DNA from: an uncultured Pseudomonadota bacterium
Lineage (GTDB): Bacteria > Pseudomonadota > Alphaproteobacteria > RF32 > CAG-239
Assembly: GCA_949295005.1 (NCBI GenBank)
Contig: CASFJL010000023.1
Location: 1 to 41,326 of the forward strand
Reading direction: 5' to 3'
DNA: 41,326 nt
The notes below the pieces were generated by a model. That model saw nothing but the letters and a program-made list of their open reading frames with translations, was not told where the DNA came from and did no database searches. The position numbers and the translations under genes were made by a program. This document shows, in pieces, positions 34,335 through 41,326 of this stretch (positions are counted from its first letter, which is position 1; every line of letters starts with the position of its first letter).

Positions 34335-35024
34335 TCAGGCAGGGAGCAACATATACCCTTTGCCACGCACGGTTTGCAAATAGCGAGGATTTTTTGAATC
34401 TTTTTCAATTTTTTTGCGCAAACGCGTAATTTGCACATCAATTGATCGAGGGCTCTGCCCTGCCCCCAAAATATCTGCCAATTTTTCACGAGAAAAAATT
34501 TGTCCGGCTTTCTGACCTAAAATATTCAACAAAGATTGTTCAACCGGAGTGATATGAATAATTTGTCCGTTTTTAGATATAAGCTCTTTTTGCTGAATAT
34601 TATAAAGGCACAACCCCAAATCAAGAACACACAAGGAACTATCTTCCACTTTAGGAGCTCTTTTTAAAATATTTTTAATTCTTAGAACCAATTCTTTAGG
34701 TTCAAACGGCTTTGCCAAATAATCATCTGCACCTTTTTCAAGGCCCAATATTCTATCTTCCACTTCTCCCATTGCCGTCAACAAAATCACCGGCACATTA
34801 TTTTCTTCACGCAAGCGGTGTAAAAATTCCAAACCGGTTTCTTCAGGCATCATAATATCTACAATCAGTAAATCAAATTGATAATTTTCCAACTGTTGGC
34901 GAGCAAAAGAAGCATCTTTAGCCACAGAAACATAGAAGCCGTTTTCTCGCAAAAAACGCTGCAACAAAGCGCGCAACCTTGTATCATCGTCCACCACCAG
35001 AATATGAGCTTTACTATGTTCCAT
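34335..35024 (-). CDS. OmpR-family response regulator
   Basis: The receiver domain (ILVVDDDTRLRALLQRFLRE, the phosphorylated Asp in LLIVDIMMPEETG, the Lys in DYLAKPFEPKEL) is followed by a winged-helix DNA-binding domain (HITPVEQSLLNILGQKAGQI, then SIDVQITRLRKKIEKDSKNP). The product is about 229 residues from ATG 35024; a TTG five codons earlier (35039) is the alternative, and neither has a good ribosome binding site. It directly follows pgsA (the stop is 15 bases from this ATG), so the two are probably co-transcribed and coupled. The next gene is its partner kinase. Confidence 0.93.
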   Translation of the reverse strand: MEHSKAHILVVDDDTRLRALLQRFLRENGFYVSVAKDASFARQQLENYQFDLLIVDIMMPEETGLEFLHRLREENNVPVILLTAMGEVEDRILGLEKGADDYLAKPFEPKELVLRIKNILKRAPKVEDSSLCVLDLGLCLYNIQQKELISKNGQIIHITPVEQSLLNILGQKAGQIFSREKLADILGAGQSPRSIDVQITRLRKKIEKDSKNPRYLQTVRGKGYMLLPA

Positions 35025-35039
35025 GGGCTTAATTTTCAA

Positions 35040-35741
35040 TTATTTATTAACTGTTTTTTTAGCTTTTGCCGGAGCTTTTTTAGCAGGTTTAGCAGATTTT
35101 TTCACAGGCTTGCGAGCAGGTTTAGCCTTTTTTTCTTCCTGAGAAAGAGGTTGAGCATTTTTTTGTTTTTCCAAACCGCGGACATAATCCATTCCACGTT
35201 TGAAATAATCATAACCAGTCATAAAAGTAAGAGCACCGGCCACCCAGAGCAAAACTTCACCCATCACACCAAAAACCGGAATTTGTTTATCTGCAATTTG
35301 CACAATACCCACACGGCTCAGCAAAATCATAGAAAGAGCAGTCATCTGAAAACCTGTTTTCCATTTAGCCAAACGAGTAACAGGCATGCCAACTTTCACT
35401 TCAGCCAAAAACTCACGCAAGCCAGAAACCAAGATTTCACGGCACATAATAATGCAAACCGGAATATAACTGATTTCATCCACCATACGATTAGCGACAA
35501 TAATGAGCAAGGCTGAAACAACCAACAATTTATCGGCAATGGGGTCCAAAAGGCGTCCAAAAGCAGATGTCTCATTACGAGAACGAGCCAAATATCCATC
35601 AAAATAATCGGTAATAGCAGCAACAATAAACAATATGGCTGCCAAAACAGACCACCATACCGTATGAATATAAATTGCCAAAAAGATAACAGGAATGACA
35701 ATTATTCTGGAAATTGTTAAAATATTAGGTAAGTTATACAC
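35040..35741 (-). CDS. pgsA: phosphatidylglycerophosphate synthase with Lys/Ala-rich tail
   Basis: The 233-residue membrane enzyme joins CDP-diacylglycerol and glycerol-3-phosphate, the first step to phosphatidylglycerol and cardiolipin. The CDP-alcohol phosphotransferase motif is complete: DYFDGYLARSRNETSAFGRL followed by LDPIADK. Four or more membrane helices follow. Beyond the usual end (about residue 195) is a highly basic tail of Lys, Ala and Pro (KKAKPARKPVKKSAKPAKKA and more), like histone H1 or basic nucleoid tails. Such a tail could bind anionic lipid or nucleic acid; this is inference. It is next to uvrC, as often in alphaproteobacteria. Confidence 0.94.
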   Translation of the reverse strand: MYNLPNILTISRIIVIPVIFLAIYIHTVWWSVLAAILFIVAAITDYFDGYLARSRNETSAFGRLLDPIADKLLVVSALLIIVANRMVDEISYIPVCIIMCREILVSGLREFLAEVKVGMPVTRLAKWKTGFQMTALSMILLSRVGIVQIADKQIPVFGVMGEVLLWVAGALTFMTGYDYFKRGMDYVRGLEKQKNAQPLSQEEKKAKPARKPVKKSAKPAKKAPAKAKKTVNK

Positions 35742-35791
35742 GTTAAATATCCTCCGGATTAAATTTATTTTTTTTGTATAATATAAGATTA

Positions 35792-38071
35792 TTATGAAAT
35801 ATGAAAGTAATTATAAATTTTTTCCGCCGTTTTTTTGCTTATTCCTTCCACTTTTTGCAAATCTTTGACACTGGATTGTGAAATTTCTTCCACAGAGCCA
35901 AAATAATTAAGTAAATCTCGTTTGCGGCGTGCGCCGATTCCTTCAATTTCATCCAATCTGGATTTTGAAATTGATTTTGCACGACGGGCACGGTGTGTTC
36001 CGATGGCAAAACGGTGTGCTTCATCACGCAGATTTTGCAGATAAAAAGCAATTGGTGATTGGAATGGCAGAGAAAAACTTTCTTTACCAAGCTGATGATA
36101 AAATTCTTTACCGGCATTTCTATCCGGTCCTTTAGATATGGCAATAATGGCGATTCCAGACAAGTCAAAATCTTTCAAGGCCTCATGCACGGCATGAAGT
36201 TGCCCCAACCCACCATCAAGCAAAATAACATCAGGTTTATTTTCCGGTGTCATCCGCGCAAAACGTCGTAAAAGCACCTCTTTCATCATCAAAAAGTCAT
36301 CTTGGTTGATGATTTTTTGAGAAGAATTTGCAGATTGATTGGATAAGTTCCCTGCACCGGAAGACGCCTCTAGATGATGCTCTTCTATGTTTTCGGAAAA
36401 CGATTTTAAGCTGTTAGATAGTGGTGGCTCACGGAGCGCAGAAACTTGAGTGTACGTTGGGGTACATGAGTTCCCTGCACCGGAAGACGCCTCTAGATGA
36501 CGCTCTTCTATGTTTTCGGAAAACGATTTTAAGCTGTTAGATAGTGGTGGCTCACGGAGCGCAGAAACTTGAGTGTACGTTGAGGTACATGAGTTCCCTG
36601 CACCGGAAGACGCCTCTAGATAACGCTCTTCTATGTTTTCGGAAAACGATTTTAAGCTGTTAGATAGTGGTGGCTCACGGAGCGCAGAAACTTGAGTGTA
36701 CGTTGGGGTACATGAGTTTCGAGCACCGGAAGACGCCTCTAGATAACGCTTAAAATCGTTTTCCTCTTGGCGATGCTTAAAATCGCTTTCTTTTATGTTA
36801 AATTGCCGATAAGACTTTTTATCAAACCCATCGGGGGTCGCAACAACCATTGCACCAATGGCAAAAGTACCTTGGTTATGCGAGTTATCATAAATTTCAA
36901 TGCGTTGCGGAATACGAGGCAAATCAAACCATTTGACCATTTCTTCCAAATTGCTTTTAACAGAGGCTTGCTCGGCAATTTTGCGGTCAATCGAGGCTTC
37001 AGCATTAGCTTTGACCATATTGATAATATGTGCTTTATTACCCTTTTGATAAGTATTGATTCGGGTTGAGAGCGCTTTTTCCAAAAACTCTTTATTCTCA
37101 ATTTCTTGAGAAAGAACAATCTCTTTGGGCGGAATATGAGAAGAATAAAAACTACTCAAAAAGGCTTCCAAAATCTCATTATCATCAGCATCTTCAATCT
37201 GCTTGGGAAAATATGGCGCGTTACCGCAGTTTTGGCCGGAGCGAATAAAAAAGACCTGAATACAAACCAAATTATTTTTACGCACCAAAGCAATCATATC
37301 CACAGATTTAATATCGGCATATTCCACATTATTACCGCGCTGAACAGAAGCCAAAGCCCTGATTCGGTCACGTAAAACCAGCGCAGTTTCATAATCCATT
37401 CGCTCGCTCGCCTCATTCATTTGTTGGGAGAGTTCTTCTTGCAGTTTGGTATTTTTGCCTTCCAAAAAGTCAATAGCTTCTTTCACAAGAAGTTTATAAT
37501 CTTCTTCCGAGATTCTCCCCACACAAGGTGCCGAGCACCGTTTAATTTGATACATCAAACAAGGGCGTTGTCGGTTATTAAACACGCCATCACGGCAAGA
37601 GCGCAAAAGAAAAGCTTTTTGCACAATGTCCAACACACTGTTAACGGCGGTCACACTGGCAAATGGGCCAAAATATTTGTTTTTATCTTGCCTTTTGCCG
37701 CGATATTTGCGCAAGCTCGGAAACTTTGAGGTCACGTCAATCACAAGGTGCGGAAAAGTTTTATCATCTTTGAGCAAAATATTATATTTCGGCTCCAGCT
37801 CTTTAATCAGCTCATTTTCCATAAGCAGAGCTTTTGCCTCATTTTCCACGATGATAAATTCCATCCGTTTGATTTGAGAAACCATACGCTGTAATCGGAT
37901 GGGCAATTTATCAAAATGAGAATAAGCCACGATTCTTTTTTTGATGTTTTTAGCTTTGCCCACATAAAGCACTTCATCATTTTCGCCAAGCATGCGGTAT
38001 ACCCCCGGAGCTTCGGGCGCAATTTTAATGTGTCTCTTTAAATTTTCCAAACCTTGTTGAATATTTTGCAT
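35792..38071 (-). CDS. uvrC: excinuclease ABC subunit C with in-frame tandem-repeat insert
   Basis: UvrC makes both incisions in nucleotide excision repair. The 759-residue product has the GIY-YIG nuclease (APGVYRMLGENDEVLYVGKA, residues 20-40), the Cys-rich segment RSCRDGVFNNRQRPCLMYQI, the UVR motif near 210, and the RNase-H-like C-terminal nuclease (IYDNSHNQGTFAIGAM, DVILLDGGLGQLHAV). The helix-hairpin-helix end is LDEIEGIGARRKRDLLNYFG. Normal length is 600-630. The excess is an insert at about residues 441-575 made of three 41-residue repeats plus a partial one, between NIKESDFK and IINQDDFLMMKEV in the second nuclease domain. Both catalytic halves stay in frame, so the protein may still work. 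Confidence 0.95.
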   Translation of the reverse strand: MQNIQQGLENLKRHIKIAPEAPGVYRMLGENDEVLYVGKAKNIKKRIVAYSHFDKLPIRLQRMVSQIKRMEFIIVENEAKALLMENELIKELEPKYNILLKDDKTFPHLVIDVTSKFPSLRKYRGKRQDKNKYFGPFASVTAVNSVLDIVQKAFLLRSCRDGVFNNRQRPCLMYQIKRCSAPCVGRISEEDYKLLVKEAIDFLEGKNTKLQEELSQQMNEASERMDYETALVLRDRIRALASVQRGNNVEYADIKSVDMIALVRKNNLVCIQVFFIRSGQNCGNAPYFPKQIEDADDNEILEAFLSSFYSSHIPPKEIVLSQEIENKEFLEKALSTRINTYQKGNKAHIINMVKANAEASIDRKIAEQASVKSNLEEMVKWFDLPRIPQRIEIYDNSHNQGTFAIGAMVVATPDGFDKKSYRQFNIKESDFKHRQEENDFKRYLEASSGARNSCTPTYTQVSALREPPLSNSLKSFSENIEERYLEASSGAGNSCTSTYTQVSALREPPLSNSLKSFSENIEERHLEASSGAGNSCTPTYTQVSALREPPLSNSLKSFSENIEEHHLEASSGAGNLSNQSANSSQKIINQDDFLMMKEVLLRRFARMTPENKPDVILLDGGLGQLHAVHEALKDFDLSGIAIIAISKGPDRNAGKEFYHQLGKESFSLPFQSPIAFYLQNLRDEAHRFAIGTHRARRAKSISKSRLDEIEGIGARRKRDLLNYFGSVEEISQSSVKDLQKVEGISKKTAEKIYNYFHIS
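36347..36764. repeat. tandem 123-bp palindromic element inside uvrC (about 3.3 copies)
   Basis: Units start at 36347, 36470 and 36593, each exactly 123 bases (41 codons) and nearly identical, with a partial fourth at 36716-36764. The outermost copy, 36641-36764, is bounded by a 16-bp perfect inverted repeat: GGAAAACGATTTTAAG (36641-36656) and CTTAAAATCGTTTTCC (36749-36764). Pairing continues inward with one bulge. Inside are small hairpins such as TGTAC-GTTGGG-GTACA and GCTC-ACG-GAGC. All copies are open in the uvrC frame. The structure suggests insertion of a mobile palindromic element followed by tandem duplication. Confidence 0.85.
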
Positions 38072-38177
38072 TTTTTATAATTTTTTTTCATTTAAGGGGT
38101 TGCTTTTATCATAAAAAAGTATGATATTACACATAACAAAAAATTAGTATAAAATTATTAAAAAAAATCAAAAAAAA

Positions 38178-38336
38178 ATGGAAATTATTTTTGTTTTTAC
38201 ACTATCTATTTTAATGGTAGTTGGTGTTTTTATTTTATTGTTTGTACTGATCTTAGCATTTAATCGCGTATTTCTGCCTCATTATTATCGGCAAACAATG
38301 CATTGGCTATTTCCCAAAGCATACAAATACCGATAA
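38178..38336 (+). CDS. small membrane protein of 52 residues
   Basis: The ATG at 38178 opens a frame encoding one long membrane helix (FVFTLSILMVVGVFILLFVL, continuing ILAF) and then a basic aromatic tail (HYYRQTMHWLFPKAYKYR). The layout is a plausible single-span inner-membrane protein with its basic tail inside the cell. No good ribosome binding site is seen, only an A-rich run. A strong terminator follows 13 bases after the stop, which supports a real transcript. No family is recognised. Confidence 0.45.
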   Translation: MEIIFVFTLSILMVVGVFILLFVLILAFNRVFLPHYYRQTMHWLFPKAYKYR

Positions 38337-38349
38337 ATGCCCATATAGA

Positions 38350-38390
38350 AAAATCCCCTGTTTGGAAATCAAACAAGGGATTTTTCTTTT
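38350..38390. terminator. shared bidirectional rho-independent terminator
   Basis: AAAATCCCCTGTTTG (38350-38364) pairs with CAAACAAGGGATTTT (38370-38384) with one mismatch, followed by T's. It serves the small membrane protein gene and the convergent glyS. Confidence 0.8.
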
Positions 38391-38397
38391 TTATAAT

Positions 38398-39762
38398 TTA
38401 GTTATTGAAATATTCACGAAGATATGTCGGCAAATCGGCAATATTTACACGATGTTGCTCCATAGTGTCTCTATCACGAATAGTAACCGATTCGGGTTGT
38501 TGTTCGATGGTTTCAAAATCAACCGTAATACAAATCGGGGTACCAACTTCATCATGACGACGATAAGCCTTACCGATATTACCGGTATTTTCCAAAGCTA
38601 CACGACCGATACCGAGTTTGAGCAAATTCTTTTTAATCTCGTGGCATTTTGCCATAATTTGCTCATTATTTTTCTTCAACGGAATAACGGCAACCTTAAT
38701 CGGTGCAAGGTGTTTTTTGAGTTTCAAAACAATACGGCTGTTACCGTTACCCAAATCCTCTTCGGTATAAGCCTCGGTCAACAAAGCCAAAACCGCACGA
38801 TCCACACCCATGGAAGGTTCAATCACGAATGGAACAACAGGTTTGTTGTTGTCATCCAAAATGCAAAGTTTTTGTGTTGAATCAGGGTTTTTATGGCAAT
38901 GAGCGGCCAAGTTCAATTCATCTTGACCTTTAGTATGGTTACCCAAGTCATAATCGCGTCTATTAGCAATACCCTCAAGCTCTTCCATACCATGCGGAAA
39001 TTGATATTCAATATCATAGCAAGCTTTAGCATAGTGAGCCAATTCATCAGGTTGCTGTTCATATAAACGAAAACGATCTCTTCTTAAACCTTGCTCTTCC
39101 CACCATTTAATGCGAGCTTCTTTCCACATTTCATGCCATTTTTCATCTTCTCCAGGCATTACAAAGAACTCAAGTTCAGCTTGTTCAAATTCACGCACGC
39201 GGAAAATAAAGTTTCTAGGGGTAATTTCATTACGGAAAGATTTTCCGATTTGGGCAATACCAAACGGCAATTTACGAGAAGTTGAGTCAACCACATTCTT
39301 AAATTGCGTAAAGATTGCTTGTGCTGTTTCCGGACGCAAATAAGCTAGATTATCAGCATTTTCAATCGGTCCGACCGTTGTTTTAAACATCAGGTTAAAC
39401 GGACGAGGCTCTGTCAAGTCAGTTGAACCGCAGTTTGGGCATTTTCCGTCTTTAATATGGTCAGCACGGAAACGACCTTTACATTTGCGGCAATCTGTCA
39501 TTGGGTCAGAGAAAGTATCTTCATGACCGGAATAGTGTAAAACCTTACGATTGGTCAAAATGGCAGCATCCAAACCTTCCACGTCGTCACGCTCATAAAC
39601 CATAGCGCGCCACCAAGCGGCTTTAACATTATTTTTGAGTTCAACGCCCAACGGACCATAATCATACAAACCTTGCATACCGCCGTAAATATCGGCATTT
39701 TGAAAGATGAAACCACGACGTTTACACAAAGAGACCAACTGGTCCATAGTTGTTGCTGGCAT
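38398..39762 (-). CDS. glyS: glycyl-tRNA synthetase, homodimeric (alpha2) type
   Basis: The 454-residue class II synthetase charges tRNA-Gly. It is the single-chain alpha2 form: [20 protein letters not shown] then [15 protein letters not shown] at the start, a zinc-type Cys4 insert (CRKCKGRF with CPNCGS), motif 2 [20 protein letters not shown], motif 3 [16 protein letters not shown], and the anticodon-binding end. Most Proteobacteria instead use the two-gene alpha2beta2 enzyme (glyQ, glyS), so this type is notable. AAGGA precedes the ATG. It is divergent from the HAD phosphatase gene and ends at a shared terminator. Confidence 0.95.
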   Translation of the reverse strand: MPATTMDQLVSLCKRRGFIFQNADIYGGMQGLYDYGPLGVELKNNVKAAWWRAMVYERDDVEGLDAAILTNRKVLHYSGHEDTFSDPMTDCRKCKGRFRADHIKDGKCPNCGSTDLTEPRPFNLMFKTTVGPIENADNLAYLRPETAQAIFTQFKNVVDSTSRKLPFGIAQIGKSFRNEITPRNFIFRVREFEQAELEFFVMPGEDEKWHEMWKEARIKWWEEQGLRRDRFRLYEQQPDELAHYAKACYDIEYQFPHGMEELEGIANRRDYDLGNHTKGQDELNLAAHCHKNPDSTQKLCILDDNNKPVVPFVIEPSMGVDRAVLALLTEAYTEEDLGNGNSRIVLKLKKHLAPIKVAVIPLKKNNEQIMAKCHEIKKNLLKLGIGRVALENTGNIGKAYRRHDEVGTPICITVDFETIEQQPESVTIRDRDTMEQHRVNIADLPTYLREYFNN

Positions 39763-39857
39763 TTTCTTAATCCTTTACATTAAAAATTTTTATCAAATAT
39801 TAACCTGTTATTTTTATAATGAATAATCTCAAAAAGCAAGTAGGAGATTATAAAAAA

Positions 39858-40715
39858 ATGGCTAAAAAAACAAAAGTTGCATTGATTTATGACTTTGACG
39901 GTACCTTAAGCACCACAGATATGCAAAATTATGCACTTATCCCCGAATTTGGCATGGAACCGGATGACTTCTGGTACGAGGCCAACAAATGGGGACGTGA
40001 CCACTTTGCTGACCAAGTCACAGGCTCAATGTACTACTTTGTGAAAAAAGCCGAAGAACTGGGCATCAAACTTACCCGTGAAAATATGGCGGAAGCCGGC
40101 AAGAAAATTAAATATTTTCCGGGAGTTGAAGGTTGGTTTGACCGCATTAATGAATATGGCAAAAAGCTTGATTTAGATATTGAGCATTATATCATCTCCG
40201 CCGGTTATGAAGAAATTTTATATGGTTGCAAAATAAAAAACCATTTTAAAGATATTTTTGGTTGTAGTTTTGCCTTTAATGAAGAAGGCAAACCGGTCTG
40301 GCCGGCTCGTATTATAAACTATTCTACCAAAACCCAATACTTGTCTAAAATCAACAAAGGCTTAGGAAAATTGGAAGACCGCGCCGTTAATGAGTTTATG
40401 CCAGATGATAAACGCCGTATTCCTTTTACCAGAATGATATATTTTGGTGATGGAAGCACCGATATTCCATCCATGAAACTCACCAAAGAGCGCAAAGGCA
40501 ATGCCATTGCCGTATATAATCCGGACGGTTCAAACAAAGCCACAGCCATAAAACTTCTTCGTGACGGTCGTGTTAATTTCGCTCTGCCGGCCGATTATCG
40601 TGAAGATAAACAAATTGATAAAGTGGTTAAAACCATTTTGGACAAGCTTGCCAAAGAGCGCGATTTAGATGTCTTAAAAGCCAAAGAAGAAAAGAAAAAG
40701 CTTCTCGCAGAATAA
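39858..40715 (+). CDS. HAD-superfamily phosphatase (SerB-like)
   Basis: From ATG 39858 (AGGAGA ten bases upstream) it has 285 residues. HAD motifs: I is YDFDGTLSTTD with the nucleophile and acid Asp pair, II is YIISAGYEE with Ser, and IV is YFGDGSTDIPSM. A helical cap lies between I and II (KKIKYFPGVEGWFDRINEYG). It probably hydrolyses a phosphomonoester in the cytosol; the substrate is unknown. An upstream ATG at 39819 overlaps a perfect -10 box TATAAT (39815-39820) and is unlikely. The C terminus is a charged Lys/Glu helix. It is divergent from glyS. Confidence 0.85.
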   Translation: MAKKTKVALIYDFDGTLSTTDMQNYALIPEFGMEPDDFWYEANKWGRDHFADQVTGSMYYFVKKAEELGIKLTRENMAEAGKKIKYFPGVEGWFDRINEYGKKLDLDIEHYIISAGYEEILYGCKIKNHFKDIFGCSFAFNEEGKPVWPARIINYSTKTQYLSKINKGLGKLEDRAVNEFMPDDKRRIPFTRMIYFGDGSTDIPSMKLTKERKGNAIAVYNPDGSNKATAIKLLRDGRVNFALPADYREDKQIDKVVKTILDKLAKERDLDVLKAKEEKKKLLAE

Positions 40716-40810
40716 TAAAAAAATATTTTGCATACGCCTATTGACTAAATAGACAAAATGTGATATTTTACCATCTACAAAAATTAAGAATTATTAATAT
40801 TATTAACATA

Positions 40811-40840
40811 GAGGAAGGGCCTAGGAAACCCACGCGCCTC
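40811..40840 (+). other. GC-rich structured leader segment
   Basis: In a very AT-rich spacer (40716-40869), the block 40811-40840 is GC-rich and can fold: GAGG (40811-40814) with CCTC (40837-40840) outside, and GGG (40817-40819) with CCC inside. It lies 30 bases before the start of the membrane-protein gene. It could be a structured 5' leader; I cannot assign it to a known RNA family. Confidence 0.3.
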
Positions 40841-40869
40841 AGAAAATAAAGACGAAACAAAATAAACTT

Positions 40870-41271
40870 ATGGGAACTTATGTATTAGTCTCCGCAGTAT
40901 TAAGTGTTATCTTTGCAATTTTGTGGTGGGTAAAAAATTACCAAAAATCACCATCGCTTACCACGTTTTTTATCCAATTTGCGGTGATTTTTGCCATGTT
41001 AATGCTCATTAACTGGATAACCTTGCCGACAATTGCCTTAAACCGTAGCACAATTTATTGGGAGTTGCTCGTTGTTTTTGCATACTCCTTTTTTTGCTTG
41101 GATGAAGATTATGATTTTGACATCAATATTCCTGCAGGCATTGGCTTTTTGGCTTTAAGCATATGTATGTTGGGCACGGAAATTTACTCCGGAAAATGGA
41201 TACAGGAAGACAAGCATAAAACTTTGCTGTGTCATAGCAAAGTTAAAATGTTACAGATTCGCCAAAGTTAA
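40870..41271 (+). pseudogene. membrane protein truncated by insertion-sequence end
   Basis: The frame encodes four membrane helices (YVLVSAVLSVIFAILWWV, FFIQFAVIFAMLMLINWI, YWELLVVFAYSFFCL, AGIGFLALSICMLGTEI) with an acidic loop (DEDYDFDIN). From about residue 117 the coding sequence runs into DNA that looks like the left end of an insertion sequence, and the last residues (LLCHSKVKMLQIRQS) are encoded by that end. The natural C terminus is therefore probably lost, though a full four-helix protein may still be made. No clear ribosome binding site is seen. The family is not recognised. Confidence 0.55.
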
Positions 41272-41326
41272 AATGTTACACTAAAATATTCTCCAGAAAA
41301 GGAGAAGCACATGAAAATAGGAATAA
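41228..41326 (+). mobile_element. left end of a probable IS21-like insertion sequence
   Basis: An 18-base motif, CAAAGTTAAAATGTTACA, occurs twice in direct orientation (41238-41255 and 41263-41280), 25 bases apart. Just after it a strong ribosome binding site AAGGAG and an ATG (41311) open a frame that runs out of the window. Repeated motifs at the ends followed closely by the first transposase gene are typical of IS21-family elements. A hairpin, AACTTTGCT (41220-41228) with AGCAAAGTT (41236-41244), overlaps the junction. The exact end cannot be fixed without the other end. Confidence 0.5.
41311..41326 (+). CDS. start of a gene cut by the window edge (possible transposase)
   Basis: ATG 41311, with AAGGAG seven bases upstream, opens MKIGI before the window ends. 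Its place right after the repeated terminal motifs suggests the first gene of the insertion sequence. Five codons cannot identify it. Confidence 0.4.

Noticed and set aside
36347..36764. CRISPR-like array
   Set aside because: The repeats are directly adjacent 123-bp units with no unique spacers, in frame inside uvrC.
39819..39857. Upstream start of the HAD phosphatase
   Set aside because: The ATG at 39819 overlaps a TATAAT box; ATG 39858 has AGGAGA upstream and begins right before the catalytic strand.

Overview
The window reads as chromosomal DNA of an AT-rich alphaproteobacterium. Three neighbourhoods carry gene orders familiar from Alphaproteobacteria: pal-cpoB-tilS-ftsH, rplU-rpmA-obgE-rsfS-rlmH, and uvrC-pgsA next to an OmpR/EnvZ-type pair. 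Lipoproteins, Pal/CpoB and an EnvZ-type sensor show a Gram-negative envelope, and motA/motB imply a flagellar stator. Low GC, poly-A/T-flanked terminators, many short hypothetical genes and palindromic repeats inside housekeeping genes would suit a host-associated (for example gut) alphaproteobacterium. That placement is inference; no rRNA or other decisive marker is present.

Layout. 1-3200: a gene-poor edge, an ELM1-like protein, a potassium channel, and a small leader ORF coupled to a GNAT acetyltransferase. 3200-6600: a subtilase-like protein lacking the catalytic His, then aspS. 6700-8830: a run of small minus-strand genes, including an amber-interrupted gene, a small hypothetical, a nucleotidyltransferase-fold protein, a lipoprotein and a frameshifted gene. 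8950-11200: a candidate SAM-II/SAM-V-class riboswitch, a short divergent metK, and nhaA. 11290-17440: a large unknown protein, motB/motA, hisS and three hypotheticals. 17500-21600: rnd, an ArsR regulator with a candidate operator on its own promoter, xseB-ispA, a dispersed-repeat hairpin, and an unknown helical protein. 21700-29200: ftsH, tilS, cpoB, pal, rlmH, rsfS, obgE, rpmA and rplU, all on the minus strand. 29240-32750: secreted nuclease, lipoprotein and a large acidic protein. 32940-38070: sensor kinase, response regulator, pgsA and uvrC. 38170-41326: a small membrane protein, homodimeric-type glyS, a HAD phosphatase, and a membrane protein running into the left end of an apparent insertion sequence.

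The most notable signal is repeat DNA that has become protein. uvrC holds about 3.3 tandem in-frame copies of a 123-bp (41-codon) element, one copy bounded by 16-bp perfect inverted repeats. The 3' end of rsfS is extended by a different double-hairpin element flanked by a 7-bp direct repeat. A third, intergenic hairpin element lies after ispA. These resemble in principle the Rickettsia palindromic elements, which insert in frame into genes. Other points of interest are the metK leader, the His-less subtilase, the GlyRS type, and decaying genes at 6715-7020 and 8489-8823. Convergent genes repeatedly share a single bidirectional terminator hairpin.
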